A DNA stretch of 28,026 bases, from the IMG/VR virus record IMGVR_UViG_3300022699_000064, positions 1 to 28,026 of that record; one strand, given 5' to 3'. Below the pieces are notes generated by a model. That model saw nothing but the letters and a program-made list of their open reading frames with translations, was not told the origin of the DNA and searched no databases. Source of the stretch: a virus. Both the position numbers and the translations under genes were made by a program. Shown one piece after another: positions 1-5,447 of the stretch (positions are counted from its first letter, which is position 1; each line of letters begins with the position of its first letter).

Positions 1-514
1 TGCGGACAAAATCGTCTTGGTTGAAGGACTAGATGAGAACTATCACCGGGTCAGTGAGGAAGTCACGCTAACCGACGCAACGGGAAACGCGACGACGCAA
101 TCTTTTATCCGTGTACAGCGCGTAAGCCTCACCAACGGATCGTCCATCAACGCTGGCGATATCACGGTCAACAAAAGCACAACGACCGTGGCTAAGATTG
201 TGACCGGACAGGGCATGAGCCTGATGGCCATTTACACGGTTCCAGCAGGCTACACCGGGTATCTTCTGCAAGGCGCTTGCACATGCCAGGCGGGCGCAGA
301 TGCAACGGGCAATATGTTTGTTCGCTACTTTGGCAACGATTCATTCACGATCGGTCATGCCTTTGAGGTATCTGGAACTGGCGGCCAATACTACTATCCA
401 TTCCTGGTTCCGCTTTCGATCCCAGAAAAGTCTGATATCGACGTTCGGGTCAAAGTCCGGTCAAACAATGCGCGTCTGACAGCTGCTTTTTGCGTATTGC
501 TGGAGGCTAACTGA
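1..514 (+). CDS. phage structural protein, 5' end cut by the window
   Basis: The open frame runs in from the left edge (codons begin at base 2), so the N-terminus is missing. An in-frame TTG at 17 is probably not the true start, because coding-like sequence (ADKIV) precedes it. The visible 170 or so residues are beta-rich and hydrophilic, with no membrane segment. They include VEGLDENYHRVSEEVTL, then IRVQRV, GDITV and MAIYTVPAGYTGYLLQ. From memory, this pattern occurs in a structural protein of many marine and podo/siphovirus genomes, probably a decoration or tail-associated beta-sandwich. It ends four bases into the next gene (TGA/ATG overlap), so the two are co-translated. If the genome is circular it would follow the fibre gene at the right edge. 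The structural role is inferred from resemblance and position. Confidence 0.55.
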   Translation, partial: ADKIVLVEGLDENYHRVSEEVTLTDATGNATTQSFIRVQRVSLTNGSSINAGDITVNKSTTTVAKIVTGQGMSLMAIYTVPAGYTGYLLQGACTCQAGADATGNMFVRYFGNDSFTIGHAFEVSGTGGQYYYPFLVPLSIPEKSDIDVRVKVRSNNARLTAAFCVLLEAN

Positions 515-651
515 TGCCGCTGACCAAGAAAGGCAAAAAGATCATGGGCGCACTCCAGCAGGAGTATGGCCCAAAGAGAGGCCGGTCTATTTTCTATGCA
601 ATGAAAAACGCCGGCGAGATCAAGTCAGTCGAGCGCAAGCGTTCCAAATGA
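514..651 (+). CDS. small basic conserved phage protein (45 aa)
   Basis: ATG at 514 overlaps the previous TGA, and the stop at 651 overlaps the endolysin ATG at 648. The product is 45 residues, very Lys/Arg-rich, beginning MPLTKKGKKIMGALQQEYG and including GRSIFYAMKNAGEIKSVE. Small proteins of this design (basic, with a Y-G-...-FYA-x-KN core) recur next to structural or lysis genes in phages. Their function is not known to me. The charge suggests nucleic-acid or virion association, but that is inference. The tight overlaps on both sides support it as a real gene despite its size. Confidence 0.75.
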   Translation: MPLTKKGKKIMGALQQEYGPKRGRSIFYAMKNAGEIKSVERKRSK

Positions 652-1061
652 CCCGCGAAATCAGCCGCATTATTGTCCATTGCTCCTACACGCCGCCAGA
701 TATGGACATTGGCGCTGAGACCATTCGGGCCTGGCACGTCGAGGAACGCGGCTGGAGCGATATCGGCTATCACTATGTCATACGTCGCAATGGAGAGATC
801 GAGGACGGCCGTCCGCTGGATCGGATGGGCGCCCACGCTCGAGGCAATAACGGCGACAGCATAGGCATATGCTTAGTCGGTGGCATGTCCAGTGATGGCG
901 GCGATGACTGCAATTTCACGCGCTGGCAATGGGAAGCGCTTAGCGTGCTGGTAGACTCGCTTGACGAGGACTATGGCCATCTTGAGGTCATCGGCCACCG
1001 AGACGTCGATGACAGCAAAACCTGCCCGACATTCGACGCGATTGAGTGGGGTGCGGAATGA
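648..1061 (+). CDS. N-acetylmuramoyl-L-alanine amidase endolysin (T7 lysozyme-like)
   Basis: 137 residues, a single amidase_2 domain that cleaves the amide bond between MurNAc and L-alanine in peptidoglycan. Zinc ligands are visible: His11 (RIIVHCS), His117 (GHRDV) and Cys126 (KTCPTFD). Tyr41 and Lys124 match the catalytic Tyr46 and Lys128 of T7 lysozyme, and His63 sits in GAHARG. Length and motif spacing match T7 gp3.5 closely. There is no signal peptide or SAR membrane segment, so release to the periplasm needs the holin encoded next, whose ATG overlaps this stop. T7 lysozyme also inhibits T7 RNA polymerase, but no phage polymerase is visible here, so only lysis is proposed. Confidence 0.95.
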   Translation: MTREISRIIVHCSYTPPDMDIGAETIRAWHVEERGWSDIGYHYVIRRNGEIEDGRPLDRMGAHARGNNGDSIGICLVGGMSSDGGDDCNFTRWQWEALSVLVDSLDEDYGHLEVIGHRDVDDSKTCPTFDAIEWGAE

Positions 1062-1462
1062 TCAAGCAATTACTGACAGCGGGCCTTGGCAAAGCGGTCG
1101 ATAACGTCCTGGGGCGCTTTTTCGAGGACAAAGACAAGGCAGCCCAGGCTGCGCATGAACTGCGGCTGGCAATGATGGAGCACGAGGAAACCGCGCAGCA
1201 GGTGGCTCGTGATGTCGTCGTCGCTGAGGCCAAGTCAGAGCATTGGATCACTAGCGCTTGGCGGCCGATAGTGATGCTTATGTTCGCCGTGATGATCGGC
1301 AATAATTTCATCATCGCGCCATACCTAGATGCGTTTTTCGGCACCAGCGTCATGTTTGATATGCCCGACCAGGCATGGGGGCTGTTGAGCGTGGGTCTTG
1401 GCGGATACGTGGTCGGGCGCTCGGGTGAGAAGATCGCTCGGGAACTGCGCAAAAAAGGCTAA
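1058..1462 (+). CDS. holin, 3TM gene-transfer-release type
   Basis: 134 residues with the start chosen at 1058 (ATGA overlap with the endolysin); an upstream in-frame GTG at 1046 would add only four residues. The first 60 residues are amphipathic and charged. Then comes HWITSAWRPIVMLMFAV, the Trp-x5-Trp-Arg-Pro signature I associate with the holin family Holin_3TM (PF11351), followed by hydrophobic stretches at about 70-90 and 105-121 and a basic tail (ARELRKKG). It would make inner-membrane lesions through which the neighbouring amidase reaches the wall. The order endolysin then holin is the reverse of lambda. No Rz/Rz1 spanin pair is visible next to it. Confidence 0.87.
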   Translation: MIKQLLTAGLGKAVDNVLGRFFEDKDKAAQAAHELRLAMMEHEETAQQVARDVVVAEAKSEHWITSAWRPIVMLMFAVMIGNNFIIAPYLDAFFGTSVMFDMPDQAWGLLSVGLGGYVVGRSGEKIARELRKKG

Positions 1463-1464
1463 TT

Positions 1465-2610
1465 ATGAGCGAGCCAGGCCCGAAGGGAATCACAAACGAC
1501 CAGATACTTGCGGCGATTGACCAAACCGGAACACAGGCCGGTGCCGCTGCGCTTCTCGGGCTTAATAAGCGCACGATTGAGCGTCGTATGCAGAATATGC
1601 AAAAAGGCGTCAGCGCGGAGCAGCGAAACGACAACGTGCTGGCGCTACGTGAGGACGAGGTATTCAAAGGCCGCTCGGTGCTTTGGAACCCGGCGACTGG
1701 CGAGCACAAGCTAGAGTGGGTCAAAACCGACCGTGACAAAGAAGCGCAGCTTGAGGCGCTCAAAGAAGCCGCTCAGGCGCTTAAAGACGACATCCCTGCT
1801 ATACCCCCAATACCCAAGCCAAAACACGTCTACAACGAGCTCATGAACCTGTTTGTGCTCACGGACGCGCACATCGGAATGCTGGCGTGGGGTGATGAGG
1901 CCGGTGATGATTGGGACACCAACATGGCCCGCGATCTGATTCTGCAGTTTTTCGCCGAAGCGATCGATCGAGCTCCGCCGGCCAAGCGGGCGGTGTTTGC
2001 GCAGCTGGGTGATTTCCTGCACTACGATGGGCTTGATTCGGTCACTCCCACCAGCCGGAACCAGCTGGATACAGACACCCGGTTCGCCAAACTGGTTCGC
2101 ACTGGCATCCAGGTGACCAGGCAGGTCATTGAGATGATGCTGGAGAAGTATCAATTTGTTGACGTGATTATGGCCGAGGGCAATCACGATCCGGTCAGTG
2201 AAATCTGGCTGCGTGAGTCATTTGCTGATCGATACAGAGACCAAAAGCGTCTGCGCATTGATGTCTCACCGGCGCCCTTCTATGCCATTGAGCACGGGCA
2301 GACGTCGCTATTCTTCCATCACGGGCATCTGAAAAAGCTGGAGCAAATTGACAGGGCGCTCACCGCAGAGTTCCGCGAGGTGTTCGGGAGGACAAAGCAC
2401 AGCTACTGTCATGTCGGCCATTTGCATCATTACCTGGTCAAAGAAAGCGAGCTCATGCAGGTTGAGCAGCATGGCACGTTGTCAGCCAGGGATGCGTATG
2501 CCAGCCGTCATGGGTACAAGGCGGCTCGACAGGCGCAAGTGATCACGTATCATGAAGTCCATGGCGACGTTGGCAGAGTCGTTATGACACCCGAGCAGCT
2601 GAAAGGATAG
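1465..2610 (+). CDS. HTH-metallophosphoesterase fusion protein
   Basis: 381 residues. Residues 8-45 look like a Fis-type helix-turn-helix (AAALLGLNKRTIERRMQNM). A linker of about 70 residues, partly helical and Pro-rich (AIPPIPKPK), leads to a calcineurin-like phosphoesterase domain. Metal-binding motifs in order: D134-x-H136 (LTDAHIG), D183 (LGDFLH), N240-H241 (EGNHD), H286 (HHGH) and G318-H319-x-H321 (VGHLHHY). These are the complete di-metal set of the SbcD/Mre11/PPP superfamily, so it is probably an active phosphodiesterase or phosphatase. The substrate is unknown. The N-terminal HTH suggests it acts on or near DNA, perhaps host DNA or phage DNA ends. It starts two bases after the holin stop, so it is expressed late with lysis genes. 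Similar proteins occur in several phages without a settled role. Confidence 0.85.
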   Translation: MSEPGPKGITNDQILAAIDQTGTQAGAAALLGLNKRTIERRMQNMQKGVSAEQRNDNVLALREDEVFKGRSVLWNPATGEHKLEWVKTDRDKEAQLEALKEAAQALKDDIPAIPPIPKPKHVYNELMNLFVLTDAHIGMLAWGDEAGDDWDTNMARDLILQFFAEAIDRAPPAKRAVFAQLGDFLHYDGLDSVTPTSRNQLDTDTRFAKLVRTGIQVTRQVIEMMLEKYQFVDVIMAEGNHDPVSEIWLRESFADRYRDQKRLRIDVSPAPFYAIEHGQTSLFFHHGHLKKLEQIDRALTAEFREVFGRTKHSYCHVGHLHHYLVKESELMQVEQHGTLSARDAYASRHGYKAARQAQVITYHEVHGDVGRVVMTPEQLKG

Positions 2611-2614
2611 AGGT

Positions 2615-2710
2615 ATGCCAAAAGGTATGGGCTACGGAAAGAAAAAGAGCAGCGGCAACAAAAAGCAGACCGGCATGAAACGAAACATGCAGCGCCAGCG
2701 CCGTCGCTAG
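2615..2710 (+). CDS. tiny highly basic protein (31 aa)
   Basis: ATG at 2615, preceded by AGAGG, four bases after the phosphoesterase stop. The 31-residue product starts MPKGMGYGKKKSSGNKK and ends in QRQRRR, with roughly half Lys/Arg plus Gly and Ser and no acidic residue. This MPKG-x-GYGKKK design recurs as a tiny ORF in other phages, from memory. A nucleic-acid-binding or virion-packaged peptide is plausible. It lies just upstream of two hairpins and is the last gene of the rightward late block. Confidence 0.6.
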   Translation: MPKGMGYGKKKSSGNKKQTGMKRNMQRQRRR

Positions 2711-2717
2711 GTTCCCC

Positions 2718-2739
2718 CGAGAGCCGTGCGCCGCTCTCG
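2718..2739 (+). other. perfect 7-bp hairpin after the last late gene
   Basis: CGAGAGC (2718-2724) pairs with GCTCTCG (2733-2739) around an 8-base loop, eight bases after the stop of the tiny basic gene. No U-run follows, so it is not an intrinsic terminator by itself. It could protect the 3' end or separate translation from the true terminator at 2799. The rest of 2711-2798 is GC-rich and holds no gene that I can support. Confidence 0.45.
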
Positions 2740-2798
2740 CTTCCCGCCTGGCGGCCGCCCAGGCCAAGTGCGCACAGCGGCCACTACTCTCCTCCCTT

Positions 2799-2821
2799 GC
2801 CCCGCGCTGCGGGGCTTTTTT
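2799..2821 (+). terminator. Rho-independent terminator of the rightward late block
   Basis: GCCCCGC (2799-2805), loop GCT, GCGGGGC (2809-2815), then six T. This is a 7-bp GC-only stem with a classical U-tract for rightward transcription. It lies between convergent operons. Read leftward the stem lacks a U-tract, so it probably does not stop the opposing transcript efficiently. The T-run overlaps the TAA stop of the leftward gene by two bases. Confidence 0.9.
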
Positions 2822-2927
2822 ATGCCTTTTTGAACACGGCCCAAACGAACACGCCCACGAAGGCCAAAACCAAGGCCGCGCCCGAGAAGGCAACGGCGGC
2901 GAGGCCGTAACTGAGAATGCTACACAT
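2820..2927 (-). CDS. 35-aa single-span membrane peptide
   Basis: The start at 2927 has a good Shine-Dalgarno (CGGGAG, 7-8 bases upstream) and overlaps the previous gene's stop by eight bases (ATGTGTAG). An N-terminal extension in this frame was rejected because it crosses the upstream gene. MCSILSYGLAAVAFSGAAL begins a hydrophobic helix covering nearly the whole protein, ending WAVFKKA with a basic cytoplasmic-type tail. It is the last gene of the leftward arm. Function unknown; single-span peptides in early phage regions can modulate membranes or superinfection, but nothing specific can be claimed. Confidence 0.6.
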   Translation of the reverse strand: MCSILSYGLAAVAFSGAALVLAFVGVFVWAVFKKA

Positions 2928-3126
2928 TGGATTTCTCCCGTTCTTTCTGCATAAGTCGCAAAAGCGACATGGCTTTGTTCGACCATTCATCCGGGCACCG
3001 TTCGCCGCGCAAATGGCATGCCAGGGCTTTTGCCAGCAGCTGCTCCATTGACAGCAGCAGTTCGCGCTCCTGATGGAGCTCGACAACGGCATCGGCGATG
3101 GCCAGTTCCAGGTGATTATCGCTCAC
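2920..3126 (-). CDS. hypothetical helical protein (68 aa)
   Basis: GTG start at 3126, chosen because it overlaps the end of the upstream gene by 11 bases and gives a compact protein. The longer ORF to 3252 is read-through of the neighbour's region. The product is predicted almost wholly helical (LAIADAVVELHQERELLLSM), charged, with two Cys (C38, C44) around HLRGERC and a basic end (QKEREKSNV). No family was recognised. Its position in the overlapping small-gene nest implies co-translation with its neighbours. Confidence 0.6.
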   Translation of the reverse strand: MSDNHLELAIADAVVELHQERELLLSMEQLLAKALACHLRGERCPDEWSNKAMSLLRLMQKEREKSNV

Positions 3127-3289
3127 GGGTGGGCACCATGTTTTTGATGCGCCCCCAAGCGTCCAGGGCTTTGCGCTTGGTGGTCTTGTGCTCCCGGCGA
3201 GCGGCCTGGCATAGCCGCTGCAGGTAGAGCCAAGCCTCCTCCTCGTCATCATGCCGACGCCACGCTTCGCTTTCTTTATCGGTGCTCAT
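3116..3289 (-). CDS. hypothetical charged protein (57 aa)
   Basis: ATG at 3289 with the leader CGGGAGAAACGCT. It overlaps the TGA of the upstream 104-aa gene (ATGA) and ends at 3116. The product starts MSTDKESEAWRRHDDEEEAW, so the first 18 residues are acidic and the rest basic (RREHKTTKRK), with predicted helix throughout. No recognised family. The polarity change along the chain suggests an adaptor or nucleic-acid-binding role, but this is a guess. Confidence 0.6.
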   Translation of the reverse strand: MSTDKESEAWRRHDDEEEAWLYLQRLCQAARREHKTTKRKALDAWGRIKNMVPTRER

Positions 3290-3600
3290 AGCGTTTCTCC
3301 CGTTAGCCTGCTGGCAATCCCATCAACGTATTCCTTGATGCCTTGGTCGTCTCGATCCGTATACCAGTCCATGCTGGACTTGCCGGCCTTGATGCGCACC
3401 AGCCGCAGCCCGTGGCGCCGACGTTTCATGATCCGATACGTCACCAGCTGGCGGTTTTTCTCGTCCATGTGCGCCTTGACTATCGCTTTCACACGGTTTG
3501 GCGATATGTCGAGCTCATCGGCGATTGATTTCGCCGCCATGTGGCGGCATGAAAACTGCTGGTATTTCTTGACGATTTCCGCCCTAGTCTTTTGCTGCAT
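3286..3600 (-). CDS. putative HTH DNA-binding protein (104 aa)
   Basis: Residues 20-46 (HMAAKSIADELDISPNRVK) look like a helix-turn-helix of the type where a short helix, a D-I-S turn and a recognition helix follow one another. A basic stretch follows (IMKRRRHGLRLVRIKAG). The C-terminal 30 residues are acidic/polar (WYTDRDDQGIKEYVDG). It may be a small regulator of the early region or of host genes. GGGAGA lies 9 bases upstream of the start. It overlaps the 74-aa HTH-like gene upstream by 17 bases and the next gene by four. Confidence 0.62.
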   Translation of the reverse strand: MQQKTRAEIVKKYQQFSCRHMAAKSIADELDISPNRVKAIVKAHMDEKNRQLVTYRIMKRRRHGLRLVRIKAGKSSMDWYTDRDDQGIKEYVDGIASRLTGETL

Positions 3601-3808
3601 TGAGTGCTATCTCCCAGTCGTGAGCGAGCCCCCAAATGAACTCGTCAGTGTTTTCCCCGATCCCGTCCAACACTATCTCCCATCTGGATGGGTCGGACAG
3701 ACGGCCGGATCGGAACCAGTTTTTGGTCGTGCGGTATGGAATGCCAGTGATCTTCGCCATGGCATAGGCAGATCGGTACTGGCCGATCACCTTCGCGTGA
3801 TAGTTCAT
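3584..3808 (-). CDS. small Cro/YdaS-like putative DNA-binding protein (74 aa)
   Basis: MNYHAKVIGQYRSAYAMAKI and YRTTKNWFRSGRL suggest a helix-turn-helix with the recognition helix around residues 23-36. The C-terminal half is acidic (IGENTDEFIW). In size and form it resembles Cro-like repressors of temperate phages, but it is not placed at the divergent control region, so a direct Cro role is uncertain. Its ATGA overlap with the upstream gene and 17-base overlap with the next gene argue for tight translational coupling. Confidence 0.6.
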   Translation of the reverse strand: MNYHAKVIGQYRSAYAMAKITGIPYRTTKNWFRSGRLSDPSRWEIVLDGIGENTDEFIWGLAHDWEIALNAAKD

Positions 3809-3987
3809 TCTTCGTCTGCCTCGTATGCCCGCTGCATGTAATGGTCTTTCACGAAGTCGAGCAGCCCGAGCACTGTCACTACCAAGGTATCGTGCGGCAT
3901 CTCCTCGTCAATCTTCTCGACAATCGCTTGAACCATTCGCTCGACCCTAGGATCGCCGTTGTACAGATTCTGCACTTTGTCACTCAT
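3805..3987 (-). CDS. hypothetical acidic protein (60 aa)
   Basis: ATG at 3987 gives 60 residues beginning MSDKVQNLYNGDPRVERM. The longer open frame to 4125 lies inside the upstream gene and was rejected. The protein is acidic, helical (VQAIVEKIDEEM) with a hydrophobic patch (LVVTVLGLLDFVKDH) too short and too interrupted to call a membrane span with confidence. No family recognised. Confidence 0.55.
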   Translation of the reverse strand: MSDKVQNLYNGDPRVERMVQAIVEKIDEEMPHDTLVVTVLGLLDFVKDHYMQRAYEADEE

Positions 3988-4159
3988 CGCATTTCCCCTT
4001 GTAAGCCGGCCAGCCGGCATCACCGTTCGTTTCCTCGTAGAGCTCGACCATCTCGCAATAGCGATCCTGCTGGCGCTGCTCCTCCTGGGCGTCCATCGAG
4101 CCCACCCATCCATAAAGCCCGACAAACAACGCCGCGATCAAAAAGTACCGAATCTTCAT
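3980..4159 (-). CDS. small membrane-anchored or exported conserved phage protein (59 aa)
   Basis: Too short for most ORF callers but clear: ATG at 4159 preceded by GGGGGA, overlapping the upstream TGA, stop at 3980. Residues 1-4 are basic (MKIR), followed by a hydrophobic segment YFLIAALFVGLYGWVG (5-20): a signal anchor or signal peptide. The mature part has CEMVELYEET at 35-44, then GWPAYKGKC. A C-x-M-V-x-L-x5-G-x2-GWP-x-Y-x-G-x-C pattern is familiar from many proteobacterial phage early regions. The two Cys could form a periplasmic disulfide. Function unknown to me. Confidence 0.7.
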   Translation of the reverse strand: MKIRYFLIAALFVGLYGWVGSMDAQEEQRQQDRYCEMVELYEETNGDAGWPAYKGKCDE

Positions 4160-4437
4160 GACATCATCCCCCGCGCCACAATCGCGTCGTATCGATTCGT
4201 TGCTCCGGTTGCGATCTTCTCAATCAAAGCATCGCGCTTTTCTTGATACAGCCTGTCGTTTTCGCGCTTGGCATCATTGAGCCAGGTCGTTGCCTGCGCA
4301 ATACACGCCATCGCATTACGGACAGCTGATTCTTCACCGTTGTCCTCGGCGAACTGCTCATGCCACTCGTCAAGATGCTCGAATAGCGTGCTGGCCTCCG
4401 CCACAAGGTCGTCATAAGTGTCCTGGTCTATATTCAT
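4156..4437 (-). CDS. hypothetical acidic helical protein (93 aa)
   Basis: First gene after the internal leftward promoter, with AGGGA upstream of the ATG at 4437. Begins MNIDQDTYDDLVAEASTLF. It is acidic in the first half, with a predicted helical bundle or coiled coil around residues 50-80 (WLNDAKRENDRLYQEKRDAL). No domain recognised. Leading the promoter-proximal position of an eight-gene nest suggests early, relatively high expression. Small acidic early proteins are often inhibitors of host DNA-binding enzymes, but there is no specific evidence here. Confidence 0.65.
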   Translation of the reverse strand: MNIDQDTYDDLVAEASTLFEHLDEWHEQFAEDNGEESAVRNAMACIAQATTWLNDAKRENDRLYQEKRDALIEKIATGATNRYDAIVARGMMS

Positions 4438-4469
4438 GGTTGCTTCCCTTTTTGATGACTTCGGGGCTT

Positions 4470-4498
4470 ATTATAAGGCCATCCGTGGCCCTATGCAA
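4470..4498 (-). promoter_or_regulatory. leftward sigma70 promoter with an inverted repeat in its spacer
   Basis: On the minus strand: TTGCAT (-35, 4498-4493), 17-bp spacer, TATAAT (perfect -10, 4475-4470), about 33 bases ahead of the 93-aa gene. The spacer contains the inverted repeat GGCCA-TCCG-TGGCC (4477-4490), which fills it almost exactly, as an operator for a repressor would. It lies between dut and the small-gene nest, so those eight genes can be expressed independently of the recombination genes upstream. Confidence 0.75.
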
Positions 4499-4502
4499 CC
4501 AG

Positions 4503-4925
4503 CTATCCAGTGCTGCCAAATCCCCGAACGTCCCTATGCGTTTTGCTAAGTTTGTCGACGGCCATCAGGTTTACGTACTCGTATCGCTGGACAACCAGCT
4601 GCGCAATACGATCACCAACGCTGACCTCGAACGTGTCGTCGCCGTGGTTGATCAGCACCACACCGACGCCGCCCCGGTAGTCGCAATCAATGACCCCCGC
4701 CAGCGTGTCGATGCCATACCTGACCGCCCAGCCGGATCGCGGCCAAACAAGGCCGACGTGATCGACGGGCAAGGCAATGGCAACCCCGGTCTCGACTGTT
4801 TTGTAGGAGTGAGGTTCGATGACCACGTCCTCGGCAGCGTAGAGATCGAGGCCAGCGGCTCCAGGCGTCGCCCTGGTCGGCATCGTGGCGGTATCCAGCA
4901 GCATTGATACTTCGACTGTTTGCAT
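4503..4925 (-). CDS. dut: dUTP diphosphatase (dUTPase)
   Basis: 140 residues, the usual length of the trimeric all-beta dUTPase. It hydrolyses dUTP to dUMP and pyrophosphate, limiting uracil in phage DNA and feeding dTMP synthesis. All five conserved motifs are present: AGLDL (24-28), PRSG (62-65), GVIDCDYRG (77-85, catalytic Asp80), GDRIAQ (104-109) and the C-terminal lid RGFGSTG (134-140). Trp61 and the W in SGW are slightly unusual around motif 2. AGGGAG lies 8 bases upstream of the ATG. A terminator hairpin stands between it and the SSB-like gene, so expression depends on read-through or antitermination. Confidence 0.97.
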   Translation of the reverse strand: MQTVEVSMLLDTATMPTRATPGAAGLDLYAAEDVVIEPHSYKTVETGVAIALPVDHVGLVWPRSGWAVRYGIDTLAGVIDCDYRGGVGVVLINHGDDTFEVSVGDRIAQLVVQRYEYVNLMAVDKLSKTHRDVRGFGSTG

Positions 4926-4938
4926 GATTGGCTCCCTT

Positions 4939-4962
4939 AAAAAGCCCGGCGCGAGGCCGGGC
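4939..4962 (-). terminator. leftward Rho-independent terminator between the SSB-like gene and dut
   Basis: Read leftward: GCCCGGC (4962-4956), loop CTCGC, GCCGGGC (4950-4944), then five T (4943-4939). A 7-bp GC-rich stem with a short U-tract, only 14 bases before the dut start and 9 bases after the SSB-like stop. No promoter fits between it and dut, so it probably acts as a partial terminator or an antitermination checkpoint separating recombination genes from dut. Confidence 0.82.
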
Positions 4963-4970
4963 GTGTATTG

Positions 4971-5213
4971 CTAGAACGGCAGGTCGTCGTCTAACTCGGC
5001 TGGCGCGTTTTGCGCCGGTGCGGCCGGCTCAGGTCGCGGTTCTTTTGCCGTGAACGCCAGCGAAAAGAACTTGCCTGCTTTGCCTTCCTTGATCCAGGCG
5101 CTGAGCCAGTATTCCTGTCCGTCAATTTTCACATCCCCCCGATAGTCTGGCTGGGTTTCTTTCTCTTTGCGGTCGTTTTTGAACAGTGCTCCGCTTAGGT
5201 CGCGCTTTTCCAT
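4971..5213 (-). CDS. SSB-like / DUF736-like small protein with acidic C-terminal tail
   Basis: 80 residues. MEKRDLSGALFKNDRKEK, then PDYRGDVKIDGQEYWLSAW and KAGKFFSLAFTAK form a compact beta-rich domain like DUF736-type or small OB-fold proteins. A Pro/Ala linker (about 58-72) leads to the C-terminal ELDDDLPF, which closely mimics the DDDIPF tip by which bacterial SSB recruits partner enzymes. Sitting beside an exonuclease-annealase pair, a single-strand-binding or SSB-mimic role is likely but inferred. Start supported by AGGAG upstream of ATG 5213. Confidence 0.72.
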   Translation of the reverse strand: MEKRDLSGALFKNDRKEKETQPDYRGDVKIDGQEYWLSAWIKEGKAGKFFSLAFTAKEPRPEPAAPAQNAPAELDDDLPF

Positions 5214-5222
5214 TTCCTGCTC

Positions 5223-5447
5223 CTAGCTTGCAGTTTGCGAAAGGTTTTGGGATTGATCGGCCATCAGGTAATAACGCGCATACTGTTTGCCGTTTACTGT
5301 AGCCGGCTCGGTGGTTATCACATGGCCTTGCATCCGCAGGTCATGGATTCGGGCCGCGAGACGCAAGCATCCATACTGCACTGCGTCCAACGCGGTGATC
5401 GGGCCTCGCTTGAGCAAGGCAAGTATCTGCTCGTTTTGACTCATCAT
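5223..5447 (-). CDS. winged-helix/HTH protein (HTH_39-like, 74 aa)
   Basis: Two adjacent ATGs (5447 and 5444). GGAGG ends 4 and 7 bases before them, so 5444 may be the one used (73 aa). NEQILALLKRGPITALDAVQ and CLRLAARIHDLRMQGHVI form a typical HTH_39 domain (PF14090): a helix, a T-x-x-D/E-A turn, then an R-x-x-x-R-I-x-x-L-R-x-x-G wing. This is a small DNA-binding protein found in early regions of many proteobacterial phages. The GTAATGATG junction overlaps the YqaJ stop by one base, so it is coupled to recombination genes and may be a regulator of the arm. Confidence 0.78.
   Translation of the reverse strand: MMSQNEQILALLKRGPITALDAVQYGCLRLAARIHDLRMQGHVITTEPATVNGKQYARYYLMADQSQNLSQTAS

Noticed and set aside
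2820-3092. N-terminal extension (90 aa) of the 35-aa membrane peptide
   Set aside because: The extra residues are read from within the overlapping 68-aa gene; the start at 2927 has a good ribosome site and a standard stop-start overlap.
4290-4907. 205-codon rightward frame over dut
   Set aside because: Antisense shadow of dUTPase, which has all five motifs.
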